In this document: positions 52,057 to 59,174 of the stretch, piece by piece
Numbering within the stretch: the stretch's first letter is position 1
Layout of the letters: each line of letters begins with the position of its first letter
From: Kribbella rubisoli
Lineage (GTDB): Bacteria; Actinomycetota; Actinomycetes; Propionibacteriales; Kribbellaceae
Reading direction: 5' to 3'
Assembly: GCF_004217145.1 (NCBI RefSeq)
Contig: NZ_SHKR01000014.1
Location: 372,001-436,000, forward strand
DNA length: 64,000 nucleotides
Notes under the pieces: generated by a model
Told to the model about the DNA's origin: nothing
What the model saw: only the letters and a program-made list of their open reading frames with translations
Database searches by the model: none
Position numbers and translations under genes: made by a program

Positions 52057-52062
52057 GCACCC

Positions 52063-52578
52063 GTGAACATCCGTACCGCCCATCGAGACGAACTCCCCAC
52101 CCTCCAGGACCTGGAGACAGCCGCCGGCGTGCTCTTCCGCGACATCGGCATGACGGACGTCGCGGACCACCCGCCGCCCGCACTGGAAGCCTTCGAGGAG
52201 TACCGCCGGGACGGTCGGCTCTGGGTCTCGGCCGACGAGGCGGACCGGGTGACCGGGTTCGTCCTCGTCGAGCTCGTCGACGGCGCGGCGCACATCGAGC
52301 AGGTCAGCGTGCATCCCGAACATCAGGGTCGCGGGATCGGGCGGGAGCTGATCGCGTACGTCGACCAATGGGCGGCCGGACAAGGGATTCCGGCGTTGAC
52401 GCTCAGCACGTTCCGCAGTGTTCCGTGGAACGGGCCGTACTACGCGCGGCTCGGATTCTCGGAGATGGCCGGCGACGAGTTGACGCCGGGACTGGTGCGG
52501 ATCCGGACCGCGGAAACGGCGTTCGGGCTGGACCCGGCGGAGCGGGTGTTCATGCGGCGGGCGGTTGCCGGTCAGTAA
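52063..52578 (+). CDS. GNAT-family N-acetyltransferase
   Basis: This acetyl-CoA-dependent acetyltransferase has 171 residues. The acetyl-CoA pyrophosphate-binding motif is VHPEHQGRGIGRELI (residues ~84-98), preceded by the beta strand IEQVSV. The C-terminal block PWNGPYYARLGFSEM is typical of small GNAT enzymes acting on amines or amino acids. The substrate is unknown. It diverges from the aroG leader with only ~20 bp between the two starts, so the promoters overlap. The small unknown gene follows. Confidence 0.93.
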   Translation: MNIRTAHRDELPTLQDLETAAGVLFRDIGMTDVADHPPPALEAFEEYRRDGRLWVSADEADRVTGFVLVELVDGAAHIEQVSVHPEHQGRGIGRELIAYVDQWAAGQGIPALTLSTFRSVPWNGPYYARLGFSEMAGDELTPGLVRIRTAETAFGLDPAERVFMRRAVAGQ

Positions 52579-52643
52579 CCGGATGCGGTGTGGGCTCGTT
52601 GATGGCTGCAAGACCGGCTAGACGACGGGGAGTGCTGCAGGTG

Positions 52644-53000
52644 GTGAGGCCGCGGACCTTTGAGTTGGTTCGGTATCGGGATCCGAGTGGGGTTTCGGGG
52701 ACCGGAGTGGTGGCTGAGGGATGTGAGTTCAGCGACGGCTCGGTGGCCTTGCGATGGCGGGGTGACAACCCGGCCACAGCCGTCTGGCCCAACCTCGACT
52801 CGGTGCTCGCGGTGCACGGGCACCAAGGGGCGACCGAGGTTCGCTGGGTCGAAGGTCAGAGCCCGTCGGCGCCCCGCGCCGGCCTCGACAACCTGTTCGA
52901 CGAGCTGCACCAGGTGAAGCCCCCGACATCGCTGACCGATCCGCTTCCGCCGCCGCCCGGCCACACCCGTGGATGGGCAGGGGCCAGGCATCTGAGGTAG
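52644..53000 (+). CDS. Small conserved actinobacterial protein of unknown function, copy 2
   Basis: This protein of 118 residues is a paralog of the one at 45103-45426. The shared core includes TFELVRY, SGVSGTGVVAEGC, DGSVALRW and LAVHGH. After residue ~75 the two differ: this copy has a Pro-rich tail (KPPTSLTDPLPPPPGHTRG). The GTG at 52644 aligns with the start of copy 1; an ATG at 52602 would add 14 residues. It is followed three bases later by the histidine phosphatase gene and so is probably co-transcribed with it. No function can be assigned. Confidence 0.78.
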   Translation: MRPRTFELVRYRDPSGVSGTGVVAEGCEFSDGSVALRWRGDNPATAVWPNLDSVLAVHGHQGATEVRWVEGQSPSAPRAGLDNLFDELHQVKPPTSLTDPLPPPPGHTRGWAGARHLR

Positions 53001-53003
53001 AAC

Positions 53004-53564
53004 GTGGCCGTGACACAGATCTACCTCGTCCGGCACGGTGAGCCGGACTACGAGCCGATCGATTCCCGGGGTCTGCCGGGGATGGCGGCCGACTCTGCCC
53101 CACTCAGTGCCGTCGGGATGAAGCAGGCCGAGGAGCTCGCCGACCTGCTCGGCGGCATCCGCGCGACGTACCTGGTCACCTCGCCGCTCACCCGTGCCCT
53201 GCACAGCGCCGCGATCATCGGCCACCGGCTCGCGCTCGGCGTACGGGTCGACTACGACCTGCGCGACTGGCTGCCGGACCAGACCGGCCTCTGGCGCAGC
53301 ATCACCGACGTCCACGCCGCGCAGGCGGAGTTCGAGGAGTACGACGGGGAGTGGCCGGAAGGCGTCCAGCGACCCTGGGAGCCGCTGTCCCAGGTTCGCG
53401 AGCGTGCCCGCGCCGCCCTCGCCCGGCACACCGCCAGCACCGACGGACCGGTCCTCGCGATCACCCACGCAACGGTGATCCGGGCGCTGACCGGCGAGAA
53501 GGACACGGCCCACGGCGCCCACGAGTACTACCGCTACGATCCGGCTTCCGATGCCGGAGTCTGA
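53004..53564 (+). CDS. Histidine phosphatase-family protein
   Basis: This phosphoglycerate-mutase-like phosphatase has 186 residues. The catalytic histidine is in the early motif IYLVRHGEPDY, and the second His appears in AITHATVIRALTG. The conserved arginines are in RHG and TSPLTRALHSA. The substrate is unknown. It follows the small unknown protein by three bases and overlaps the first crcB gene by 14 bp, so the four genes from 52644 to 54296 look like one operon. Confidence 0.93.
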   Translation: MAVTQIYLVRHGEPDYEPIDSRGLPGMAADSAPLSAVGMKQAEELADLLGGIRATYLVTSPLTRALHSAAIIGHRLALGVRVDYDLRDWLPDQTGLWRSITDVHAAQAEFEEYDGEWPEGVQRPWEPLSQVRERARAALARHTASTDGPVLAITHATVIRALTGEKDTAHGAHEYYRYDPASDAGV

Positions 53565-53934
53565 GCTCCCGCGCATCCTCGGCGTCGTCGCTCTCGGTGG
53601 CGTGATCGGCTCTCTGGCCCGCTACGGACTGGCCGAAGCGGTGCCGCACGGAGCGACCGGTTTCCCCTGGGCCACCTTCGTCACCAACGTGCTGGGGTGC
53701 TTCGCGATCGGCGTTCTGCTCGCGCGTCTGACCCCGCGACATCATCCGTTGCTGAGACCCTTCCTCGGCACCGGCATCCTCGGTGGCTTCACGACGTTCT
53801 CGACGTTCGCGGTCGACACGGAGAGGCTGCTGCACGTGCAGATGGTTGTTGCATTCGTCTACTTCTTCGGCACGATCACTGCGGCGTTGGCAGCGGCAAC
53901 GATCGGCGAGCACGTCGGCGGTCGGCGGCGATGA
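53551..53934 (+). CDS. crcB: CrcB/Fluc fluoride channel subunit 1
   Basis: This is a small membrane protein of 127 residues, a fluoride-specific channel that lets fluoride leave the cell. Four transmembrane segments are visible. Family motifs are ALGGVIGSLARYGL, PWATFVTNVLGCFAIGVL and GGFTTFSTFAVDTERLL. It overlaps the following second copy by ATGA; two unlike copies are expected to form the antiparallel dimer. No fluoride riboswitch was seen upstream, where the phosphatase coding sequence lies. Confidence 0.95.
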   Translation: MPESELPRILGVVALGGVIGSLARYGLAEAVPHGATGFPWATFVTNVLGCFAIGVLLARLTPRHHPLLRPFLGTGILGGFTTFSTFAVDTERLLHVQMVVAFVYFFGTITAALAAATIGEHVGGRRR

Positions 53935-54296
53935 ACATCCTGCTGGTCGCTCTCGGCGCCGCGGTCGGCGCACCGCTCAGGTTCCTGGTGGACAAGCACA
54001 TGGTGGCCCGGTTGTTGCTCGGCGCCCGGATCGAGACCCCGTTGCCGTGGGGAACCTTCGCGGTCAACATCCTGGGCAGTTTCCTGCTCGGGTTGCTGAC
54101 CGGCGTCGGCAATCACACGATCGCTTTGCTCGTCGGCGTCGGGTTCTGCGGCGCGTTCACGACGTACAGCACGTTCGCGGCCGAGACGACGGCGCTGGCC
54201 GCTTCCGGACATCGCCGTAAGGCGTTGCTCAACGTGGTGCTGAACCTGGGTACCGGACTGGTCGCGGCCGTTCTCGGAGCATGGCTGAGTAAGTGA
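53931..54296 (+). CDS. crcB: CrcB/Fluc fluoride channel subunit 2
   Basis: This is the second fluoride channel subunit, 121 residues with four hydrophobic helices. Motifs are GAAVGAPLRFLVDKH, PWGTFAVNILGSFLLGLL and GFCGAFTTYSTFAAETTAL. The ATG at 53931 overlaps the stop of subunit 1. In subunit 2 the first helix has GAPLRF in place of GSLARY, as is usual for one partner of heterodimeric channels. Confidence 0.95.
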   Translation: MNILLVALGAAVGAPLRFLVDKHMVARLLLGARIETPLPWGTFAVNILGSFLLGLLTGVGNHTIALLVGVGFCGAFTTYSTFAAETTALAASGHRRKALLNVVLNLGTGLVAAVLGAWLSK

Positions 54297-54421
54297 CTCA
54301 TGTCACACGAGGTGATGACGTGAACACCCGTGCCGCCTGCTGTGCGCCTGAATAGGCCCCGATCACGGGCCGCAACGGCACGTGGTGATAACGAATGGCC
54401 CGAACTTCGAGACAACAAGGG

Positions 54422-54450
54422 TTGAACTACGTAAGAGATGAGCATAGTTT
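54422..54450 (+). promoter_or_regulatory. Promoter of whiB-like gene
   Basis: TTGAAC, a 17-base spacer and TAGTTT form a consensus-like promoter. It is followed by a hairpin (54451-54461 with 54468-54480) just before the AGGAGG ribosome site, which may affect transcription or translation. Confidence 0.65.
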
Positions 54451-54495
54451 TCACCGAGCGCCCGTCCGCGCTCACGGTGAGTCAAGGAGGTTGCC

Positions 54496-54786
54496 ATGTC
54501 GAGAGGGATGCCTCGCCTGCCCCGCCCGCTCATGGATCTGTGGGACTGGCAGTCACAAGCCGCATGCCGGGACGTCAACCCGGAGCTCTTCTTCTCACCC
54601 GAATCGGAGCGTGGCGTTCGCAAACGCGCCCGCGAGATGGTGGCCAAGTCGCTGTGCGGGACCTGCCCGGTCCAGCCCGAGTGCCGGCAGCACGCGCTCT
54701 CCGTCGGAGAGCCGTACGGCGTCTGGGGCGGCACCACGGAGTCCGAGCGCGACAACGACCTCCCCGAGCAGCGGAAATCAGCGTAG
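54496..54786 (+). CDS. WhiB-family iron-sulfur regulator
   Basis: This is a WhiB-like protein of 96 residues that binds a [4Fe-4S] cluster and acts with the main sigma factor. The cluster ligands are Cys24, Cys54, Cys57 and Cys63 (LCGTCPVQPEC). The turn GVWGG is at residues 75-79, followed by a charged end. It has a strong ribosome site (AGGAGG) and a promoter with a good -35 and -10. The subfamily (WhiB1, Wbl, and so on) cannot be told. It stands alone, convergent with the PLDc_N gene. Confidence 0.95.
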   Translation: MSRGMPRLPRPLMDLWDWQSQAACRDVNPELFFSPESERGVRKRAREMVAKSLCGTCPVQPECRQHALSVGEPYGVWGGTTESERDNDLPEQRKSA

Positions 54787-54806
54787 GAGCTGCCTGCTAC
54801 AAACCG

Positions 54807-55187
54807 TCAGGCAGTTCCCTCGTCGTTCTCGGACGGGGAATCGTCGTCCTTGGCCTTGCTCTTCGGGTCTTCGGGCTCCGGCGGCTTGATCGTCGTGCGC
54901 GGGTCCCGGTAGCGGTCCAGTGACTTGAGGAAGTCCGGATCGTCATCGGGCGCCAACGGGCGGCTGACCGGCTGCGATGGCCGTACGACGGCCTCGCGGC
55001 CGCCACCGCCCTGCGTGCGCGACATGAGCAGCCAGACGATCGGCCCCACGAACGGGACGAACACGATCAGGACGATCCACACCAGCTTGGGCAGGTGCGG
55101 CACGTCCTCGTCGGGTGTCTGGATGCAGGAGAACAGCGCATACACGCTGAGCACCAAGCTGATCAGGAACGGCAGGAATCGAACCAC
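54807..55187 (-). CDS. PLDc_N-domain membrane protein
   Basis: This small protein has 126 residues. Two N-terminal helices (FLPFLISLVLSVYALFSCI and LVWIVLIVFVPFVGPIVWLLM) form the phospholipase D N-terminal module, without the nuclease domain. The tail is basic then acidic and Pro-rich (IKPPEPEDPKSKAKDDD). It is known as a stand-alone protein in actinomycetes with unknown function. It shares no overlap with neighbours and lies 27 bp after the sulfonate importer permease stop on the same strand. Confidence 0.88.
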   Translation of the reverse strand: MVRFLPFLISLVLSVYALFSCIQTPDEDVPHLPKLVWIVLIVFVPFVGPIVWLLMSRTQGGGGREAVVRPSQPVSRPLAPDDDPDFLKSLDRYRDPRTTIKPPEPEDPKSKAKDDDSPSENDEGTA

Positions 55188-55214
55188 GTTCCCAACAGTA
55201 CGGCGCGGGACCGA

Positions 55215-56087
55215 TCAGCGGGCGGAGGCGGTGAGTCCTCGTGCCCGCAGGACCGTGTTCTCGAGCGGACGGAACACCAGCAGTTCGATGCCGACGCCGA
55301 CCACGAAGATCAGCACGATGCCGGCGAACACCATCGAGATGTCCGAGAGCGACATGCCGTTGTGCAGATACTGCCCGAGGCCCTCACCGAGCTCCGGGGA
55401 GGTCGCGATCAGTTCCGCGGCCATCAGCGAGCGCCACGAGAACGCCCAGCCCTGCTTGAGTCCGCCGAGGAACCCGGGCAGCGCGGCCGGCAACAGGATG
55501 TACCGGATGCCTCCGAACCGGCCCGCGCCGAGGGCCTTGCCGACCCGCGGCAGGATCGGCGGCACCTGGTCGAGACCGGAGACGAGCCCGTTGGCGATCG
55601 ACGGCACCGCGCCGAGCAGCACGACCCAGTAGATGGCGCGGTCGTTGAGCCCGAACCACAGGATCGCGGCCGGCACCCACGCGACCGAGGGCAGGCTCTG
55701 CAGGCCCGAGACAAGCGGCCCGATACCCCGGCGTACGACGGTGATGTTGGCGATCGCCAGCCCGAGCGGTACGGCGATCACTAGCGAGATCGCAAAGCCG
55801 ATGACCGCGCGATGGACCGATACCCAGAACAGTTCGGCGATGTCGCCGCTGGTCACAAGCTGCCAGATCTGGCTCCAGACCGCCGCCGGCGCGGGCAGTT
55901 TGAACTCGGGCCAGAACGCCGCGGCCCACAACGCCTGCCAGATCGCGACCAGGACGACGATCGCTCCGATCGGCGGCAGCACACGCGCAGCTATCCGCCG
56001 TACCCGAGAACCCTCGGTGATGTTGACCGGAGTGTCGAGCGCGTCGAGGCCGGCCTCGACGGATCCTTCCTGAACGTCAAGCGGCAT
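55215..56087 (-). CDS. Sulfonate/nitrate-type ABC permease (SsuC/TauC-like)
   Basis: This ABC permease has 290 residues and about six membrane helices. The first is IGAIVVLVAIWQALWAAAF. The EAA-type loop LPRVGKALGAGRFGGIRYILLPAALPGFLGGLKQGWAFSWRSLMAAELI (blocks quoted in part: ALGAGRFGGIRYILLPAA) identifies the SsuC/TauC/NrtB group. Its ATG overlaps the ATPase stop by 11 bases. It is last in the operon tauE, binding protein, ATPase, permease. The sulfur context supports a sulfonate substrate. Confidence 0.9.
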   Translation of the reverse strand: MPLDVQEGSVEAGLDALDTPVNITEGSRVRRIAARVLPPIGAIVVLVAIWQALWAAAFWPEFKLPAPAAVWSQIWQLVTSGDIAELFWVSVHRAVIGFAISLVIAVPLGLAIANITVVRRGIGPLVSGLQSLPSVAWVPAAILWFGLNDRAIYWVVLLGAVPSIANGLVSGLDQVPPILPRVGKALGAGRFGGIRYILLPAALPGFLGGLKQGWAFSWRSLMAAELIATSPELGEGLGQYLHNGMSLSDISMVFAGIVLIFVVGVGIELLVFRPLENTVLRARGLTASAR

Positions 56088-56844
56088 GACTGCTGATCAC
56101 CTTGCGGAGTGCGGTGTTGATCTCGTCGACTGCTCCAGGCGCGTCCTCGACGTCCCACTCCTGTACGACGCGGCCCGGTCGCGACGAGAGCAGTACGACG
56201 CGTTGACCGAGTCGCACTGCCTCGCGGACGTCGTGGGTGACGAACAGGATCGCCGTACCAGTCGCTCGCCAGATCCTCAGGAGCTCGCCCTGCAGGACGT
56301 CGCGGGTGATCGCGTCGAGCGCAGAGAACGGCTCGTCCATCAACAGCAGTGCCGGCTTGCCATCGGTGCTGTCCGCCGTGGACGCAAGCGCCCGCGCCAA
56401 GGCGACGCGCTGCCGCATACCGCCGGACAGCTCGTGCGGGCGCTTGTCCCCCAGGCCCGCCAACCGCACCAGCTCGAGCAGCTCGGCCGCCTTCGCCCGG
56501 CGCTGCGACTTCGGCACGCCGGCCATCCGCAGCGGCAGCTCGACGTTCCCGGCGGCCGTCAGCCACGGCATCAGCGCAGGCTCCTGGAAGACGACCGCCG
56601 GACGGGACGAGTTCAGCTCGATCCGCCCGGCCGTCGGCTGGTCCAGGCCCGCGACGAGATTGAGCAGCGTGGTCTTGCCGCAGCCAGACGCGCCCAACAG
56701 GCAGACGAACTCACCCGGCTCGACCTCGAGATCGACGCCGTCCAACGCGACCACCGACTTCCGGCCGGTCCCGAACGTCTTGCCTACTTGATGAAAGCGC
56801 ACCGGGCTCAGCACGTCCGGCAAGGTTTCGATGGTCGCGGTCAT
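56077..56844 (-). CDS. Sulfonate/nitrate-type ABC ATPase (SsuB/TauB-like)
   Basis: This ABC ATPase has 255 residues. Walker A is GASGCGKTT, the Q-loop is VFQEPALMPWL, the signature is LSGGMRQRVALARAL and Walker B is LLLMDEPFSALDAITRD. The SsuB/TauB-like block FVTHDVREAVRLGQRVVLLSSRPG is clear. It lies 25 bp after the binding-protein gene and overlaps the permease start. It powers import of a sulfonate or similar anion. Confidence 0.93.
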   Translation of the reverse strand: MTATIETLPDVLSPVRFHQVGKTFGTGRKSVVALDGVDLEVEPGEFVCLLGASGCGKTTLLNLVAGLDQPTAGRIELNSSRPAVVFQEPALMPWLTAAGNVELPLRMAGVPKSQRRAKAAELLELVRLAGLGDKRPHELSGGMRQRVALARALASTADSTDGKPALLLMDEPFSALDAITRDVLQGELLRIWRATGTAILFVTHDVREAVRLGQRVVLLSSRPGRVVQEWDVEDAPGAVDEINTALRKVISSHAA

Positions 56845-56869
56845 GGCCTGCCTCCTACTACTCGTCCGG

Positions 56870-57940
56870 CTACTTCGAGTCCAGACCGGCGGCGTCCACC
56901 GTCGGCTTTCCTGCCTTGCTGAGTACGTCGTTGAGCGGGCCGAGGTCCGCGAAGCCGGCCACCGTCGGTGCTTGCTTCGCGATCCCGGCCGTGACCTGGT
57001 CCTTGGCCAACTGCGGGAACGTGCTCGCGATCGGGTCCGCGGTGATCTGGATGTTCTTGAACGCCCGGTCGATCACGGCCGGCTTCAACGCCTTACCGGT
57101 CGCTGCCTTCAGCTGATCGTTGACGACGGCCTTCGCGTCGGCCGGGTTCGTGCTGCTGTAGTCGATCGCCGCGAGGAGCCCGGTCAGCAGCGCCTTCACG
57201 GTCTCGGGGTGCTCCTGCAGGAACTGGGTCCGGACGATCAGCACGGTCGTCGGGAACTTCCCGTCCGGCCACAACGACGCCTCGTCGAGCAGCACCTTCG
57301 CACCCGCGTCGAGGACCAGCCGCGACGACCAGGGCTCCGGCAGCCAGGCAGCGTCCACGTCGCCCTTCTTGAACGCGTCGAGCGTCTGCGCGTTCTCCAG
57401 GTTGGTGACCTTGACCTTGCCGGTCAGGCCCTTCTGGGCGAGCCACTTCTTCAGCGACACGTCCTGCGTGTTGCCGAGCTGCGGAGTGACCACGGTCTTG
57501 CCGATCAGGTCCTCGGGCTTGGTGATCGTCGGCTTCACCACGAGCTGAGCGCCGCCGGAGGTCGCGCCGGCGATCAGGCGGACCGCCTCGCCGTTGGACT
57601 TCGCGTACGCGTTGATGGCGGGACCGGAGCCGATGAAGCCCGCGTCGAGTGAGCCGCCGAGCAGCGCGCCGACCTCCTCGGGGCCGGCGTTGAACTTGGT
57701 CGGCACCAGCTTCGTGCTGCCGAGGTCCTTGGTGAACAGGCCCTTGCCGAGCCCGACGAGCGCGGCGGCATGGGTGACGTTCGGGAAGTAGCCGAGCCGC
57801 AGCTCGGTGGCCGGACCCTTGTCGCTCGACGCGGCGGCCGTGTCGTCGCTGCCGCCGGCGCGCGAGCAGCCGGCAGCGGCGAGGGTCAGGGCCAGGGTGG
57901 CGGCGAGCAGGCGGAACGGACGGATGGCGGAGATGCTCAC
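56870..57940 (-). CDS. Sulfonate-type substrate-binding lipoprotein (SsuA-like)
   Basis: This is an ABC solute-binding lipoprotein of 356 residues. The signal peptide ends in the lipobox LAAAGC near residue 24. The NMT1/SsuA-like fold shows ELRLGYFPNVTHAAALVGLGKGLF, FNAGPEEVGALLGGSLDAGFIGSGPAINAYAKS, and AWLPEPWSSRLV. This group binds aliphatic sulfonates, taurine, nitrate or thiamine precursors; the adjacent TauE and the leader peptide favour sulfonates. The GTG at 57940 has a weak AGGTC ribosome site. It follows tauE by 32 bp. Confidence 0.9.
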   Translation of the reverse strand: MSISAIRPFRLLAATLALTLAAAGCSRAGGSDDTAAASSDKGPATELRLGYFPNVTHAAALVGLGKGLFTKDLGSTKLVPTKFNAGPEEVGALLGGSLDAGFIGSGPAINAYAKSNGEAVRLIAGATSGGAQLVVKPTITKPEDLIGKTVVTPQLGNTQDVSLKKWLAQKGLTGKVKVTNLENAQTLDAFKKGDVDAAWLPEPWSSRLVLDAGAKVLLDEASLWPDGKFPTTVLIVRTQFLQEHPETVKALLTGLLAAIDYSSTNPADAKAVVNDQLKAATGKALKPAVIDRAFKNIQITADPIASTFPQLAKDQVTAGIAKQAPTVAGFADLGPLNDVLSKAGKPTVDAAGLDSK

Positions 57941-57972
57941 GAGAAGACCTTTGTCTTGAAGGAAGGGAGAGC

Positions 57973-58881
57973 TCAGGAAACGGGCTCGAGCTCGCGCTCG
58001 TCCGCGACAGCTTCGGCTTTGGTGACCGGCGCGCGGCGCGCGATCCGGACTCCGTAGAGGACGAGGCCTGCCCAGGCGGCGACGAGGGCGGCGTAGACGG
58101 TGTACCGCGGGCCGGTGGTGACGTCGAGGCCGTTCAGCAGGGTGCGGGCGTTGGTCAGGATCAGCACCAGGCCGACCGCGACCCCGAGCCAGCGGGTCGC
58201 CAGCCGGGACACCAGCCAGGCGGCGATCGGGGCCGCGATGACGCCGCCGATCAGCAGTGCGGCGACGATGCCGTACGGCAGGTTGTCGCGACCGAGGCCG
58301 AACAGGAATCCGATGCTCGCGGCGACCGAGACCAGGAACTCGGCCGCGTTCACCGACCCGACCGCGCGCCGCGGGGCCAGCTTGCCGCTGGACAGCAGCG
58401 CGGAGTTCGCGACCGGTCCCCAGCCGCCACCGCCGGTGGCGTCGATGAAGCCGGCCACCAGACCGAGCGGACCGAGGAACTTCCCGGCCGGACGGCCCTC
58501 GATCACGGCGCGGACCTTCCCGGTGCCGAACCGGACCAGGATGTACACGCCGAGCAGGAGCAGCAGACCGGCCACCCACAACGATGCCGACTCGGTCGAC
58601 AGGCTGGACAGGAACGTCGCGCCGACGAACGCACCGACCGCGCCCGGCGCACCGATCAGCGCGACCACGCGCCAGTCGACGTTGCCGAAACGCCAGTGCG
58701 ACAGGCCCGAGGCGAGCGTGGTGCCGACCTCGGACAGGTGCACCGAGGCCGAGGCGACGGCCGGGGAGATCCCGGTCATCAGCAGGGCCGTACTGGCGGT
58801 GACGCCGTATGCCATACCGAGCGTGCCGTCGACGAGTTGGGCGATCGAGCCCAGCAAGGCGATCAGGATGAGACGACGCAC
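57973..58881 (-). CDS. TauE/SafE-family sulfite exporter
   Basis: This membrane protein has 302 residues and eight or so helices in two repeats. The TauE signatures are GSIAQLVDGTLGMAYGVTASTALL and LGLVAGFIDATGGGGWGPV. Members export sulfite or sulfoacetate produced when sulfonates are desulfonated. It is the first gene after the Cys-ending leader peptide and is followed by the sulfonate importer, so the operon joins uptake of sulfonates with disposal of excess sulfite. Start at 58881 has a GGGGAGGAG-like tract slightly upstream. Confidence 0.92.
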   Translation of the reverse strand: MRRLILIALLGSIAQLVDGTLGMAYGVTASTALLMTGISPAVASASVHLSEVGTTLASGLSHWRFGNVDWRVVALIGAPGAVGAFVGATFLSSLSTESASLWVAGLLLLLGVYILVRFGTGKVRAVIEGRPAGKFLGPLGLVAGFIDATGGGGWGPVANSALLSSGKLAPRRAVGSVNAAEFLVSVAASIGFLFGLGRDNLPYGIVAALLIGGVIAAPIAAWLVSRLATRWLGVAVGLVLILTNARTLLNGLDVTTGPRYTVYAALVAAWAGLVLYGVRIARRAPVTKAEAVADERELEPVS

Positions 58882-58933
58882 AGAACTACTCCTACGGGTC
58901 GGGGAGGAGACAGGCGGAGTGGTACGCCGAAGG

Positions 58934-59020
58934 TCAACAACCCGAGGAGTTCACGCGGAGCAGATCAACGTGCCGGCGGCGCGTCAGCGCATCGCCGGGA
59001 GCGTTCGAGGTGATCTGCAC
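58934..59020 (-). CDS. Cys-ending leader peptide of the sulfur operon
   Basis: This 28-codon frame ends RRRHVDLLRV then NSSGC and a stop, 53 bp before tauE. Short peptides with RRHVDL-R-V and cysteine near the end are a known actinobacterial class found before sulfur genes. The GTG at 59020 is the only start that gives a peptide of the expected length. Ribosome stalling at the last Cys codon, when Cys-tRNA is scarce, would tune the downstream operon. Confidence 0.72.
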   Translation of the reverse strand: MQITSNAPGDALTRRRHVDLLRVNSSGC

Positions 59021-59049
59021 TCATCCATGAAAGCGCACAAAGTCGAGCA

Positions 59050-59071
59050 AGATGCTCAGGTTTCAGCATCT
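59050..59071. promoter_or_regulatory. Palindrome upstream of the sulfur leader peptide
   Basis: AGATGCT and AGCATCT, inverted, flank eight bases. It lies 30 bp before the leader start, where a repressor or activator of the sulfur operon could bind. Confidence 0.4.
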
Positions 59072-59161
59072 GGGACGGTGAATCACTAATCGAGACAAAC
59101 GATCAAATTCGATCATCGGCCGGTTCTGGTCACATGGTTGAAGCGTCGGTGGTCCGATGCC

Positions 59162-59167
59162 TACGGT
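59162..59167 (+). promoter_or_regulatory. -10 box of leaderless GH78 gene
   Basis: TACGGT is followed by seven bases and an in-frame GTG at 59175. An ATG at 59157 lies upstream of it and would require a different promoter. Confidence 0.5.
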
Positions 59168-59174
59168 CCTGTGC

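Noticed and set aside
53400..53551. Fluoride riboswitch before crcB
   Set aside because: The region is coding sequence of the phosphatase and shows no fluoride-aptamer consensus.
58882..59156. SAM riboswitch before tauE
   Set aside because: No aptamer consensus; the Cys-ending leader peptide explains the leader better.
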